A stretch of DNA of 64,000 nt from assembly GCF_001680005.1 (NCBI RefSeq), contig NC_033563.1, forward strand, positions 1,116,001-1,180,000, in the 5' to 3' direction. The notes beneath the pieces were generated by a model that was given only the letters and a program-made list of their open reading frames with translations, did not search any database and was not told the DNA's origin. Position 1 is the first letter of the stretch; each line of letters begins with the position of its first letter. Shown here in pieces: positions 1 to 12,285 of this stretch. The DNA comes from Plasmodium coatneyi (lineage: Eukaryota > Apicomplexa > Aconoidasida > Haemosporida > Plasmodiidae). The position numbers and the translations under genes are program-made.

Positions 1-645
1 CGGAGCAGTAATGCAAAATATCACCCGCGTCCTTCCAATTCACAGTTATTGGAAAAAATGGTAACTCTTAAAAAAAAAGTGGGGGGAAAAAGAACCCACA
101 TGTGAGCGCAGCTTTTCCGTTTGCGCAGGTAAGGAATGGAAGCGCTGAGGCTGTTGTACATAAGGACAAAAAAAAGAAAAAAAAAAAACACACGTAGAGC
201 ACCCCTACAGACATATGGAAGAGATGGGGAAAGTTGTATATCTAGCCACATTCGCTGTTCACAATTCGAACAACGATTCAACCCTCGCAGGGTTATATAT
301 ATATATAGTAATACCGTCCCCTCTCCCTGCTTGCGGGAAAAATATGCCCGTGTGAACATCCCCCAAAGGAGCCTCCCAAAGTGTTCACACAATACAAAGC
401 AGCACAACACGGCAATCGCACAGCACAAAAAAAAAAAAATGAAAAAAAAGAAAAATATATAACTGTATGTAAGCATATATTTTTCTTTTTTTTTCATTTT
501 TTTTTTATACGCTTGTATATGTACCTTACACAACCCCGCCCTGAACGGAATCCACTTCCACCCTGTTTCGCTCCAACCCCATCGATGCAACACCTTACGC
601 GTTTTCCCCAGCTACATTTTTTCCATTCCCCCGCATACACACAAA
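1..645. other. Intergenic, upstream of nicotinamidase
   Basis: No gene is supported here. The stretch holds several long A and T homopolymers (for example around 427-440 and 480-510) and a short AT dinucleotide run near 295-308. The open frames that cross it on both strands are low-complexity K- or F-rich translations of these tracts. It presumably contains the promoter and 5' leader of the nicotinamidase gene that starts at 646. Confidence 0.6.
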
Positions 646-1929
646 ATGAAGTGCTTCTTCATAGTAGATGCACAGAACGACTTCCTCCCCAAGGGGTCGT
701 TCAACTCCCGAGACGATTACATGGACGCACTGAACAAAATCAACGCCATAAGACTAAGGCTACACAACTGTACAGAGAAGGACCTAATCAAATTGAACAA
801 CTGCAAACACATGATGCAGTACCAACCGGATAAATTGCTAAAGGAAAATATCGTGCAGTATCACCAGTGCAGCAATGATATAGATGATGACCACAGAGAA
901 GGGGACATTCTTCTCTTTCCGTGGGATGGTAGTACGATAAGCAGTTGCTCCAATGGATTGAGCGCCCTAAACGGCTGCAGCGGTTTGCATAAACAACCTG
1001 CACAGGGCACAATAAACGGCGTAGATGTTATACCAAATTATAGTCATAACGACGAGCACATGTATAATCACCATTCTGATGGAAGTCACCCCAACAAGGG
1101 GGAGACAAACAACGTAGTAACGTCAAACGGAACGAAAGAAAGCACCGACGGGGAAAATGCAAAATTTGCTCTGAACATACTATCTGTTGATTACCACCCA
1201 CAGTGTCATATTTCCTTTGCGGAAACGCACAGAATTATGTTCGAGCAGATAAACAAAAATAAGGGGATCAAAAAGAGTAGCGTGGAGATGAATCTAGCAC
1301 CATTTGAAGAGGAAGCCGAAGGTATGCTTGGCGATGATCATGGTGATGAAAGTGACGGAGGAGAGGTTCAGCACGCTGAACAGGCAGACCTCCAAGAACA
1401 ATTTACTTTCCTGAAAAAACATAAAATTTTAAACCTCACTGATGTGATGAAGAACCTACACAATATCAAGTCGACCAAGCACATCTACAAAAATGTTAAT
1501 TCGGTTAGTGATATAAAGGAATATAGCAAGCTAAACTTCCTAAACGGGTCAATAGATGTATGGCCAGTCCACTGTGTGCGGAACACCCCGGGGTGCAAAA
1601 TACACCCGAACCTTATCAGACACATGAACGACATTGTTATTAAAAAGGCCGACACAGAGAACCACGACAGTCACACTATTTTCGAAAACAGGGAGATAAA
1701 CGAAAAGATTTTAAAACTGCTCAAAGGAATGAACATAAAGTCTGTCTACATTTGCGGGTTCATATTCGAGTACTGCGTAAAGGAAACTGCTTTGTCTTTT
1801 TTGAATTTCGGGTTTGACACCTACATTGTGGAGGACGCAACGGCATACTTGTTCGGGCGGGAGGAAGATAAGGATAATTTGAGGAAGAAGGGAATCAAGT
1901 TTGTGAATTCCTCCACCATGTTCGCTTGA
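646..1929 (+). CDS. Nicotinamidase, isochorismatase-fold hydrolase
   Basis: Hydrolyses nicotinamide to nicotinic acid and ammonia, the first step of NAD salvage by the Preiss-Handler route. It is a single exon of 427 residues. The family catalytic triad is visible: Asp8 in VDAQNDF, Lys333 or Lys334 in VIKKAD, and Cys377 in FEYCVKETA. The metal-binding residues are also present: Asp182 and His184 in VDYHPQCHISF, and His309 in WPVHCVRNTPG. Family members are usually about 180-220 residues. This one is twice that because of two low-complexity insertions, roughly residues 45-172 (Asn/Ser/Gly/His-rich) and 200-300 (acidic, then Lys-rich). The core elements remain in the normal order. The start at 646 is the first Met and lies immediately before the conserved beta strand MKCFFIVDAQNDF. 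It runs tail-to-tail with the small minus-strand gene that ends at 2229. Confidence 0.95.
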   Translation: MKCFFIVDAQNDFLPKGSFNSRDDYMDALNKINAIRLRLHNCTEKDLIKLNNCKHMMQYQPDKLLKENIVQYHQCSNDIDDDHREGDILLFPWDGSTISSCSNGLSALNGCSGLHKQPAQGTINGVDVIPNYSHNDEHMYNHHSDGSHPNKGETNNVVTSNGTKESTDGENAKFALNILSVDYHPQCHISFAETHRIMFEQINKNKGIKKSSVEMNLAPFEEEAEGMLGDDHGDESDGGEVQHAEQADLQEQFTFLKKHKILNLTDVMKNLHNIKSTKHIYKNVNSVSDIKEYSKLNFLNGSIDVWPVHCVRNTPGCKIHPNLIRHMNDIVIKKADTENHDSHTIFENREINEKILKLLKGMNIKSVYICGFIFEYCVKETALSFLNFGFDTYIVEDATAYLFGREEDKDNLRKKGIKFVNSSTMFA

Positions 1930-2228
1930 TGTGGGCAGTAATTTGGAATGAAAAAGGGGAGCAACAGTAGTATAGCAGTAGCACAGCAGATGCTCCACCT
2001 ATCATTATATCTGCCCCGTCAAAATTTCCCCGCGAAGCAGTTAAGGAGTTACACAGTTACAGCATCCAATTATACCATTTCAAAATCGGAGTTGTGAAAA
2101 AAAAAAAAAAAAAAAAACATTACCAAAAAAATAGTCATAATTTTGTTCGACGCGAGGGAGTAAAAAATGAGAAAAAGGATTGATTAAGCGGCGGGACGAA
2201 GAATGCGCAAGACGGAGGAACGCTATCC

Positions 2229-3305
2229 CTAAAATTTGTTGAACTGATCTCGGTCGAATTTGAGAGCTCGCCGCTTCCACGCCCACAAAATGAAATTCTC
2301 ATTGTGGGTCAAATATCTCTTATTGTTTTCTAGCTTGGCCTAAAGGGGGAAAAAGTGCACACCGGCAGAGTACGGATGTGCTTGTCCAGCTGTATGTGGC
2401 AGTATGTAACAATCCACAGGGGAAGTTTTGCGGACGATTCTCCCCACGTGCACAGGTGCACACTTGCATACATATATGCACACACACAGCAACAATATTG
2501 TAACTTCCGAAACTAAGCATAAGGAAAGTTTTTTTTTTTTTTTCTTTTTTTTTTTTGTGTTTGTCTCTTCATTTCGTACCTTCACACACTTATCCTGAAT
2601 CAGATTGTTTATTAAATTAAAATATGTTCTTTTTACCTTTTTTGTGGACTTCAAAGAAAAAAAAAAAAAATGGGCGATATGCACCTGTGTGTGCGCACTT
2701 TGCGTGAACGTTTGGGGGTGGCGAGCACGCATGGAGATTCACCCCTACACGTCGACACAGGCATTGGTACATGTACACGTGCGTATATGCCATATGCTTA
2801 CATTAATGACGACGTGCTCAAACTTTTTTAAATACCTATAAAAAAATTAAGACGATCAAATAGGTGAAGTGGCGAAGCGGCGGTGGTGAGTGTCTGCAAA
2901 ACGGCCCGAATGCATGCGCAAAGATAGGATCAGCTTCAGAACGACGCGCACGAACGACGTTGCTCCCTCGCAGGTGCACAGCTGTCTCTCCTTACCAGGC
3001 CAAAACCTCCGTGTCTGTGCATTTTCCCTTCTTTATATGCGAAATGTAGTAACAAGTAAAGAAGGCAAAGTGGACGTACTTCTCATACTCCAGGGTGTAA
3101 TTTTTGTCCTGCGTTTTTTTTGGGGGGGAAAGGGAAAAATGTGATATGCCAGTGGGGAGTATGCATAAATGGGGGTAACGTAAGCGGTGGTTACGCGGCA
3201 GGTACACGCCCGCGTCCACATCCTGGGGTCTACCTCTATGAGGGAATTCTTCGAGTACCCACTGTGTGTGTACTCATTCCCGTCGAAGGCTATATCAACA
3301 TTCAT
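2229..3305 (-). CDS. Small conserved protein of unknown function, five exons
   Basis: Unrecognised 104-residue protein assembled from five short exons: 3234-3305, 3080-3108, 2802-2835, 2580-2648 and 2229-2339. All introns are GT-AG, and the exon phases fit without any adjustment (24 codons, then 29+34 nt, 23 codons, 36 codons plus stop). The product begins MNVDIAFDGNEYTHSGYSKN, has a Lys- and Tyr-rich middle (EYEKYLKKFEHVVIN, then RTYFNLINNLIQDKCVK) and ends ILWAWKRRALKFDRDQFNKF. It is probably largely helical and basic. No signal peptide, membrane segment or known motif is seen. The first donor (GTAGAC) is weak, so exon 1 is the least certain part. The gene fills the slot expected for the gene between nicotinamidase and SPC2 in P. 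falciparum. Confidence 0.7.
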
Positions 3306-4807
3306 CTTCTCGTCCAACAGAAAAGGAAAAAAGGAAAAGATCACTGTCGGCTGAAGGGCCGTGTGTGCATGGGTATTCTCACGCTTATGTGCCCAGGAAG
3401 CGCGCGCAAAAATTACGCATAAAGGGCTGCACACATATGTACGTGCATGTAAAATTGCGCGCGAGAATCATCCCTGTAAAAGGTGGAAACTTTCGCTCGG
3501 CTGGAAAAGGTGAACTGGGCAAGTTGGCCAGCGGTGTGTTATGCGATGGGAGACGTTTTGTTCACTCCGCCTTGGGCGCGCCGTTTAGCTCCTTCTTCCC
3601 AAACGTCAAGACATTTCTCTCCTTTTTTTTTTTTCTGTTTTTTTTGTTTTTTTTCCGCATGCGCTGTTCAACGATGTAAAAAAAATAATACAAGTGCAAA
3701 AGGGCGTGCACACTCTTCTGGTACATTTTCTTTACACACAAGCTGGTCAAGGAGTACAGCTTCCCGGCGAACATTTTTCCTCAGTTCCTCTAGTGCTCGT
3801 GGGATTGCACAGGTTGCGCTGGCTCGCATAGGTTGCATTTGTTTGTGTTCTTTAGCGCCACAACACGCTCCTTTACACACCCGCTTGCGCTGGTTTGTGT
3901 TTGTATGTTACCCTTTTTTGTACTCGTGTTGTGCCCCTCTTCTTGTGCCTTCCTATCCCAACCAATGTAAGATTGGTCAGTCGATTAACCGATTGGTTAG
4001 CGGGTTGGCCAATTCGTGCACGCCCTAATCGATTCCTTTCACGTCCTATCACTCCTACCACGCCTACCAGTCCTACCCCTACTTGGCCCTGCTTCGTGCT
4101 CGTACTCCGTGTGACCTCTGGCCATGCCGCTTGAGCAGCCACGTGACTTCACTTCTTGTAAATGTTTGGGTATTGAGATTGCCCCTCTTTTGCACATTCG
4201 AACTGGTTTCACGTGCGATATACTCCTTTGGCGTATCTACTATAGAAGTTTAAACTCTAATCTGGCACCTCGGCAGAGTGAACCATACCACGGTAAATGT
4301 ACATTGGTCCAGGGATGACATGTGCTTAACCAATAATCCGTGCTGCATCTTTGTATGTACCTATATATGCATGCATGGTGTATTTTATTATTTATTATTT
4401 TTTTTTTTTTCTCGTGTACCACTCCGAAAGGGGTAACTAAAAGATACGCCTGCCTACGCGTAACGTTTCACGTGTAATGCGTACCTTGTCATCCACTGGG
4501 GAAAACCAATTTGGGCGAATTTCACTTCTATATAATTCTTCATAAATGCATTTTTATAATTCTACCCGTATGGCATATATTTGGTGAGCAGGTCCCACCC
4601 CAACTTGGACTTGCTAGCATGCTCGTCCGATAGTTCGTGTCATTACGAAGGAAAGTGTCCACCGTTTTTTTTTTTTTTTTTTTTTTTTCCTGAAAAGCAT
4701 CACCACACCTTCCTGCCGTTACGCGAACTTCTTAGCCACTTTTTCCCTCCCCCTCAACTTGGGATTACCCTACCAAAAGTGAAGCGTTTTTTACAAACAG
4801 GAAAAAA
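3306..4807. other. Divergent intergenic region
   Basis: Lies between the head of the small minus-strand gene and the head of SPC2, so it should hold both promoters. It contains T-rich homopolymers (T-runs near 3620-3655 and 4665-4688) and one perfect TGCATGCA palindrome at 4368-4375. No open frame here looks coding; the longest translate Thr/Pro- or Phe-rich simple sequence. Confidence 0.55.
4368..4375. promoter_or_regulatory. TGCATGCA palindrome, candidate ApiAP2 site
   Basis: A perfect TGCATGCA octamer lies about 430 bases upstream of the SPC2 start and about 1.06 kb upstream of the small minus-strand gene. This octamer is the published recognition sequence of a Plasmodium AP2-family factor (AP2-EXP). 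One such site per 64 kb is expected by chance, so function is only a possibility. Confidence 0.25.
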
Positions 4808-6529
4808 ATGGCGAAACAACAAGTGGACGATGATAATAGGGGTAACACATGTAAGTACCTATGTTGGAGCGATGGGGATAAGCTTGCCATCGGACGGGCT
4901 CCTTCAAGGGAAAAAGAAAAAAAAAAAAAATACAATGCAACACAATACAATACAAAATAATACAATATATTATAATAAAGCTAACAAAGCAGCTTATCAA
5001 ATTCGCGTGACAAACTAACGCCTACGCTAGGACAGAACATCGTGCAACTCCCCCCGTCATCAGATTACCCACCACACACGGTTCCCCTCGTCCCTCCTAC
5101 AGACCTCGTCTCCAACCTGTACAGCGAACAAGAGTTGAAAAAAGTTGCGCAGGACTACATAAGCGAAGTATGTGCGAAAAGTGATTCCCACAAAAAAAAT
5201 GCAAAATATATGACCACCAGTTGAGCGCCTTTTTAAAGTGTGCATATGAAAAATGTCGCTGTTGTAAAGGCGATGGAAACGATCACTTCTTTGGTGTTCT
5301 ACATCCCTCTCCCCCACGTACCAACACATTCATTTGCATACCCTACGTTAATCAATACCCATTTATATTCACCATGTTACTTGTCCTTTTCCTCCTCCCA
5401 GAAAATAAGGGACCAAAATTTCTCAGAAAATATCCATTACTCTAACATTCGAATTTTCCTAAGTTTGGTGCTCATATCGATTGGTACTGGAACAGTGAAC
5501 CTTTTTATTACAACTGTGTGTGCTTCACTTTGTTGATGGGCACATGTGTTTGGATTATTCCTTATCGCTCTTCTTACCATGCAGGGGCTGGTGCCTCTAA
5601 ATTGTTTTTTACACGAAACCAAACTGTTTTTCCTTTTTGACATTCCTCCTCATAATCTCTCTCCGCAGGGTCCTACTGTACCATCTTCGTGCAGTACAAA
5701 AAGGAACCGCTCCTTATGATTAGGTTGTTGGTAAGTACCACTCTGAATTGGACAGCATCACAAGACCCTCCCATTCGTGCGTTTTCTCTGTCACATGTAC
5801 ACACTCCTTCCCTACCCACCCCTTTTGTGCAAATTACAGATCGCCTTCTTCATCGTTTCGACAATTCTCTTCTTTTGGGAGTTTCTCTTTTTCGAAGACA
5901 TCTTCATGATTTTGAAGACGAACAATGTAGGCATGACGAGAAAAAAAAAAAAAAAAAACACGTAGCGAAAAATACATAACGCAAAATGCATATGTGTTCC
6001 TTCCCAGCTACTAAAAAAGCACTTCCCTTTTTCCCCTTTTTTTTTGTTTCCACCCAGGGCGGAGTTGTGAAGCTGTTCTTCGAGCTGGATGTCCAGAAAA
6101 GCGCCCTCCTATTAAGTCCGCCACCAAAAAGTGGACCCACCACGAGTTCAAATAACGCCTGAATTGTTCACGTACAAATGGCAGGCGAAATTATTTCCAA
6201 AAAAAAAAAAAAAAAAATATTTTTTGTCTTTTCCCCACCCTGCAGCCTACAAGATGAATAAACAAAAGCACAGCACATCGTTTGAGCTTCGCAAGCTGTT
6301 CAACGAAGATGGGTAAGTTTTCATACAGCCCCCTCACACGTGGCACTATGGAAAACGCGGAAATATACACTTATGCGTAACTACCCAAGAGTACATACCC
6401 GATGCTTGTAACTGTTCTCTCATTCCCTGCAGCTTCCTCGTCCAGAATTACGCAGACGTCATGTTGAAGCAGTTCATTTCAAATCACGGAAAGATTTTCA
6501 AACTTTGCGATAATAAGAAGAAGACTTGA
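4808..6529 (+). CDS. Signal peptidase complex subunit 2 (SPC25 family)
   Basis: Non-catalytic ER membrane subunit of the signal peptidase complex, which removes signal peptides from secreted proteins. The eight-exon model is 4808-4850, 5064-5167, 5402-5483, 5669-5730, 5840-5926, 6058-6115, 6246-6312 and 6433-6529. It gives 199 residues (animal SPCS2 is about 226). Two adjacent membrane segments are visible, NIRIFLSLVLISIG and LLIAFFIVSTILFFWEF, as the family requires, with both ends cytosolic. After them comes a beta-strand region (VVKLFFELDVQKSALLL) and the family's C-terminal block, FELRKLFNEDGFLVQNY. Phases fit throughout. The exon 6 donor (A|GTCCGC) is non-consensus; a donor 15 bases later (A|GTGGAC, at 6131) would add five residues. 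The exon 2 acceptor is also weakly supported because earlier AGs create a stop. Confidence 0.85.
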
Positions 6530-9500
6530 CGTGTGCCAACCGACGAAACAGTGCAGCTCATCAATTAGTTGTCCAACTGAACAAACTCGAATGCCGGTCT
6601 GCTTATCCTCCCAACCCACAGAAGTGGCGCCAAATCGACGCATGTGCGCGTGCCACCGTGGGAATTCACCAACCCGTTGAACATAGTAGCGCACTGGGAA
6701 AAACATGGCTTTTATTGATACCGCTAATACAGTTACTGTTGTTATCTTTTTTTTTTTTTTTTCCACTCATTGTGACCCCTTCACGCTGTTAGCAACCCCG
6801 TCCCAGGTGGGAAGCACGGAGTCAATGACCAAACGGGGGGGAAACAAACGATTTGCTTACTAGTACACCATGAGTCGGTGGAAACCGTTGGGAACGCACA
6901 ACAATACTTACCTCATACTTATTTATGCCGTTTGTCAAAAAATATTTTTTTTTTTTTTTTTTTCGCAATCGAATTGTTCCTTACCCCTCTTCGGAGCACA
7001 CGTGGAGTGGACGCTCAAAAAGGTATATCCACATGCAAAAGCGCGTTCCTCCAAACATGGCACAATCAGCAACTGCTGCGGGAGGCACTCCACTTAGGGT
7101 ACACCCATGGTACACTTATGCAACGGGGGGTTGACACAACGAAGGACAAATCCGACCGAGTCATTACCACTTAGCGTTTTGCCTTTGCCTTTCAGCCGGT
7201 TCGTGGTGTACAGGAGGTGATTTCTCCCTTCAGCCAACGGGGACCCACATACTGCATAATAAACGCACTTGTTAGTAATTTTCGGCTGTCTCTTTTTTCC
7301 ACCCTCATTTGGAGTTCCCTCTTTTAAAGTGCCACTTCGGATGAAGGGAAAAAAAAAAGACAACAGATTGACGAATTGGCTAATAAGACAAACCTACGCT
7401 TTGTAGCAATTGTTTTAAAAATTTTCCAGTTATTTCACATCCCACGTTCCATCGATTTGGGTGAACTTCCTTTTTGAAAACCCTATAAGCGTCATCGATG
7501 CTCATGTTTTAGCACTCCAGACAGGGTCAACCCATTTGGGCGTCCTTACGTTGGTCACGCTGCGCCGTCCGCATTGGCGCAACATTGTTATGGTATTAAC
7601 AAGGGGGGAAACTACATATATATATAAATGTTTATGTATGTATGTGCGGATCGATGCACTACTGACAGGTGCCTTCCCCCCTTTGGAGGATTGGCCAAAC
7701 GGAAAGACCACCTGAGCTGAGCATCTTCCCGTAGAAGGTGCGCCCTCGCCCAATGTACGTACATACATACAGAGATGCTCGCATAAGCAGTTATCAAATA
7801 TATGCCTGTATAATACACCCGTTTCGGGGGACCCCACCAGTGGAGTGATGCCATGATGTCATCCTCCTTTCACGAGGCACCCCCGACGTGGAAAATTGAG
7901 CATACCTCCAGGTGGGCACACTTGTACGTACATGCGTTGCGATGTATGTACATATTTTTCTGCCCGTTTATATAACGTACCTATACACACGTACGTATAT
8001 CCACGTGACCACTTCAATTTTTTTCCAGTGAGCCTACATTCCTATAACGTTACACCTGTATTTGCGGGCATACACCATTCGGAGAGATCTTTTAAATGGC
8101 CCCAAAAATGTGGAAAGAAATCGCTCATGTTTAATTTTTTTTTTTTTTTTTTTCATAACGCCACATGCAAAGTACTAGGATTTGTACTCCTCTGCGCTGA
8201 CATGTGTCGTGATGTGCGCGCCGTGGCTCTGCATGTCATGTGGTGCCCATTATACATTTATGTACTGCCTATTCCACCTTTGGTTTTTTTTTTTTTTTCA
8301 TTTTTTTTGGAAGGCCCAATTGATATAACACATTCAAAAGAAGTTATTTTATTTTATTTTTTTACTGCGTTATTTTTATACTTAAATTAAAATTTTTTAA
8401 AAATTGTTAGCGCGTGTTATTATGTAACTACTTTTTGCTTCACTTCGCTTTGCTACACTTTGGTTTTTTTTTTTTCCCTCCACATGATAATTATAAATAA
8501 GTAATTTTTTGTAAAAGCGTTTAACCTGTGTAAATAGGCCGAGTGAGCGTATCTGAAGGTAAGCCCTTTCCACTTCATCCCTGTGGACCCCACTCCCCCA
8601 GTGCACAGCTCATCGTTCGTTACGTTGCGTTTTTCCAACGCAATCGTTTCTTTCCTATAATGTAAGCTCCTCCTCCATACCTACACCGCCTTCCCACACA
8701 TGCCTTCTTTTCTGCCCCTTTTGGGGGTGTAGAGAGAACCACACACCCCTTTGTACATTGTCTCGCCTATGCACACGTAGGGGTACCTTCCGTCCTATGT
8801 AATACGCGTCTGTGAAGGCGTATGTATTCCGTTCTATGGCACCTCATTTTTTTCTTTACAACGGTGTGTTTTAGCATATGCACATTTATGTTGCCTGCTC
8901 TGCACGGCCAGCCCATCCGCCGTTCTATGTTTTACGAACTGTATGCAACTGTTTAGTGCAACTCCCCAACTGCACCATATCGCCGTCTACTTTGCGCTGC
9001 CGCACTTTTTACAATAATTACCGCTGCGCCCTTCCACATGCAAAAGAAAGTAGACATCCATCCTCTCCCTTTTTTTCTTTTTCTCATTTTTATTTCTTAT
9101 TCTACCCGTTCAGTCTACACCCTCGCTCTTAAAACGTACATCCATTCCTATGCACACGCAATTGCACATACACCTCCCTATGTGTGTACCGGTTAGCATT
9201 GCCCCCAGAGTCAAACCGTGTGTGTATCTACATGATAAGTCCAGTCAATTACCGCACCTCCTGTAAATATTTACGCAAAAGTTCTACTTATGGTGAACCC
9301 TTCACTGTTGTGCAAATATATGCTTTGACTATTCCACCTACGTGGCTTGAGATTACCCTGTTAGGAGCACCAGCGTTTAGCACATTGTAGAGGTTTTTCT
9401 TTTTTCACATTTTTCTTACTCATGCATAACTCCAACTGGATAGAATCCATTCCATACACTACACACACGCGCGCACTACATTGATAAACCTCTTTTGTGT

Positions 9501-10854
9501 CATACTTGTTTCGCTATTCGAGTCACATCGTTCCGATTGCCCTTATAAAGGAAATGTGCCTCCGAGTGTACATGTGACTGAAACGTGTAACCGTCGTGTG
9601 ACACAATTTTTCATATCTATGCTTTTGTACAAATATATGTTTTTATGTACTGAACAAGTTGATGGCTTCCGTTGTGCCTTTTTTTTTTTTTTTTTTTTTT
9701 GCGCATTTTATGTACGTCCCATGTATGTACGTTTGTAGGTCTGCATGTGTACGTACAATCGTAAATTGCGAAAAGGCACGGACGGAAGGCCACACATATG
9801 TACATATATATATGCCTATATTAACGTGCTGATATGTATGCACACCTATGCGGTGCGTAACATGCTCGGTCATATCTACATGCCCCTGTAGTGCGAGCTT
9901 CTTTGTACATTTTTTTATTTTTTTCCGTTCCCTTTTAACCCCTAAACCTTTATATTGTTTCACTTTATTTATTTAATTTCCTTTTTCCTTTTTTTTATCC
10001 CATAGGTTTAAAGATCATTTCGTTTTCTATTTTTTTTATTTGAATAATACCAACAGAGTCATTTAGAGAAAAAAAAAAATGCAGATTTGGAAAAACTTTT
10101 ATCCTTCACCAGACCATAAGCGGCCATACACATAAGCAGAATTTACCCTACTGTATCTCATCGCGTCGTGTGATATCTCCTAATAGTACATTCCACTTCG
10201 TCGTTTCGCTGTTTCGTCGTTACGTAACTTCACCGTTTTTTTTTTTTTGCGCCATCAATTCTCCTATTCACCTTTGCATTTCGCTTTTTCTTTTTTTTGT
10301 ATCTTTAAGGTTCCCCCTTCACCCCCTTTTTTTTTTTTTTCCCCCTCATTATGTACGTTCTTATTATGCGGTAAATATTACCTGTTTGGGCTTTATATGT
10401 GTGTTTAGTTTAGTCAACCTGTAAATACCTTTCTCCTGTTTTGTGCCGTTGTGTAGTTTACCCCTTCGCATTTTTTGCTTTATTCTTTCGGCGCACCCCC
10501 CTTTTTTTCTTTTTTAATCTTATCTTACCCCCAGTCCAGCACTTCATTGCTCGCCTGTGCGCAACATCACATATCTTTGTTCGTTTTGTTTCATCCAGAG
10601 TTCGCCTAGAAAATAAAAGAAAGCACATAACTACCTAGCTTTCCTATAACGCGGTCCACATATTTCATCCCAACGACAGTGTATTAATCCATTTGACCAT
10701 CTACAGTGTGTGTAAGTGGCCCCTCTCGCAAGAGCGTACGGAGCGGTCACCCGGCAGGAATAAATTGCAAGACAATTGGACAGATAAGCCCGCTGTGCGG
10801 ACGCTACATAGACGCTAAACCCTGAATCAATTTGCCACCCCACCGAGCAGCAAA
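6530..10854. other. 4.3 kb intergenic region upstream of DOZI
   Basis: The longest gene-free stretch in the window, between the SPC2 stop and the DOZI start. It is rich in T homopolymers (near 6750, 8130, 9680, 10230, 10330) and TG/CA-rich patches with TACGTACAT-like words (7620-7640, 7750-7790, 9710-9800). It probably carries the SPC2 3' UTR and a long DOZI 5' leader and promoter. Short minus-strand open frames between 7094 and 7505 are discussed separately as weak candidates. No tRNA or other structured RNA was recognised by eye. Confidence 0.5.
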
Positions 10855-12285
10855 ATGAGCTACAGAACCAACTGCGCCACGCCAAACGTTATGAATAATT
10901 CAAGTGAAAATAATTTAAACAAAATAGACGATATCACAAATGCTCCTTTTGACGAAAACTGGAAGAAGAGAATTCTGGAGCCACTCAAAGACCACCGATA
11001 CAGAACAGAAGATGTGACGAAAACCAAGGGCAATGAATTCGAAGATTATTTTTTAAAAAGGGAGCTTCTTATGGGCATATTTGAGAAAGGCTATGAGAGG
11101 CCATCCCCCATTCAAGAGGAAAGTATCCCCGTGGCGCTTGCCGGCAAGAATATTCTGGCGCGGGCCAAAAATGGAACAGGGAAAACGGCGGCCTTTGCAA
11201 TTCCTCTTCTGGAGAAGTGCAACACTCACAAGAATTTCATCCAAGGTAAACTTGTCGAATGATCAGCATGCTGTAAAGGCGTATAGCTGAACAGATACAG
11301 CAGTGCCCGCCCCACTGTCACCACCGCATCACCCGTAAAATGCCTACTCATTTTATATACACTTCCCCCCGCAGGACTGATCCTCGTGCCGACCAGAGAA
11401 CTCGCCCTGCAGACCTCAGCCATGATCAAGGAACTCGGGAAGCACATGAAGATCCAGTGCATGGTCACCACAGGAGGAACGTCGCTCAGAGAAGACATTA
11501 TGCGACTCTACAACGTCGTGCACATTCTATGTGGAACACCAGGAAGAATTCTCGATCTCGCAAACAAAGATGTAGCCAACCTATCAGGATGTCACATAAT
11601 GGTCATGGATGAAGCAGATAAATTATTATCTCCAGAGTTCCAACCGATCGTTGAAGAATTAATGAAATTCTTGCCCAAGGAAAAACAAATATTAATGTAC
11701 TCGGCTACTTTCCCCGTGACGGTAAAGGAGTTTAGACAGATCTACCTCTCAGATGCTCACGAAATAAACCTTATGGACGAACTAACCTTGAAAGGAATTA
11801 CCCAGTACTATGCCTTTGTAAAGGAAAGACAAAAGGTACATTGTCTGAATACACTTTTTGCCAAGCTTCAAATAAATCAAGCCATTATCTTCTGCAATAG
11901 CATAACTAGAGTAGAGTTACTAGCCAAGAAAATCACAGAATTAGGTTACAGCTCTTTCTACATACATGCAAGAATGTCGCAAACTCATCGAAATCGAGTA
12001 TTTCATGATTTTAGAAATGGAGCTTGTAGATGCTTAGTTTCCTCCGACTTATTTACAAGAGGTATAGATATACAGTCTGTTAATGTGGTTATAAATTTTG
12101 ATTTTCCAAAAAATTCGGAGACGTACCTTCATAGAATTGGTCGATCTGGCAGGTATGGCCATCTGGGGTTAGCCATCAACTTGATTACCTATGACGACCG
12201 TTTCAATTTGTACAAAATCGAGTTGGAGCTCGGTACGGAGATTCAGCCCATTCCGAACGAAATAGACCCCTCCCTCTACACGTAA
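10855..12285 (+). CDS. DOZI: ATP-dependent RNA helicase DOZI (DDX6/Dhh1 family)
   Basis: DEAD-box RNA helicase of the DDX6/Dhh1/CITH-complex family. In Plasmodium female gametocytes, DOZI binds and silences stored mRNAs in cytoplasmic granules. Two exons (10855-11245 and 11375-12285) encode 433 residues, full length for the family. The motifs are intact and in order: Q motif around 80-92 ([13 protein letters not shown]), Walker A AKNGTGKT at 104-111, [16 protein letters not shown] at 209-212, SAT at 240-242, IIFCNS, then [11 protein letters not shown] and [10 protein letters not shown] in the second RecA domain. The intron is 129 bases with a canonical GTAAAC donor and CCCGCAG acceptor. The Asn-rich N-terminus is short. 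H2A.Z follows on the same strand after 3.2 kb. Confidence 0.97.

Noticed and set aside
2290..2342. Short plus-strand frame MKFSLWVKYLLLFSSLA resembling a signal peptide
   Set aside because: It stops after 17 codons and lies exactly antisense to the last exon of the small minus-strand gene, which explains the sequence.
3483..4142. Open frames of up to 181 codons between the small gene and SPC2
   Set aside because: Translation is Phe-, Pro- or Thr-rich simple sequence made by homopolymers and short direct repeats such as CCTACCACGCCTACCAGTCCTA; no homology pattern.
7896..8390. 164-codon plus-strand frame in the DOZI upstream region
   Set aside because: Interrupted by several poly-Phe runs from T tracts and otherwise lacks conserved-looking blocks; treated as chance.
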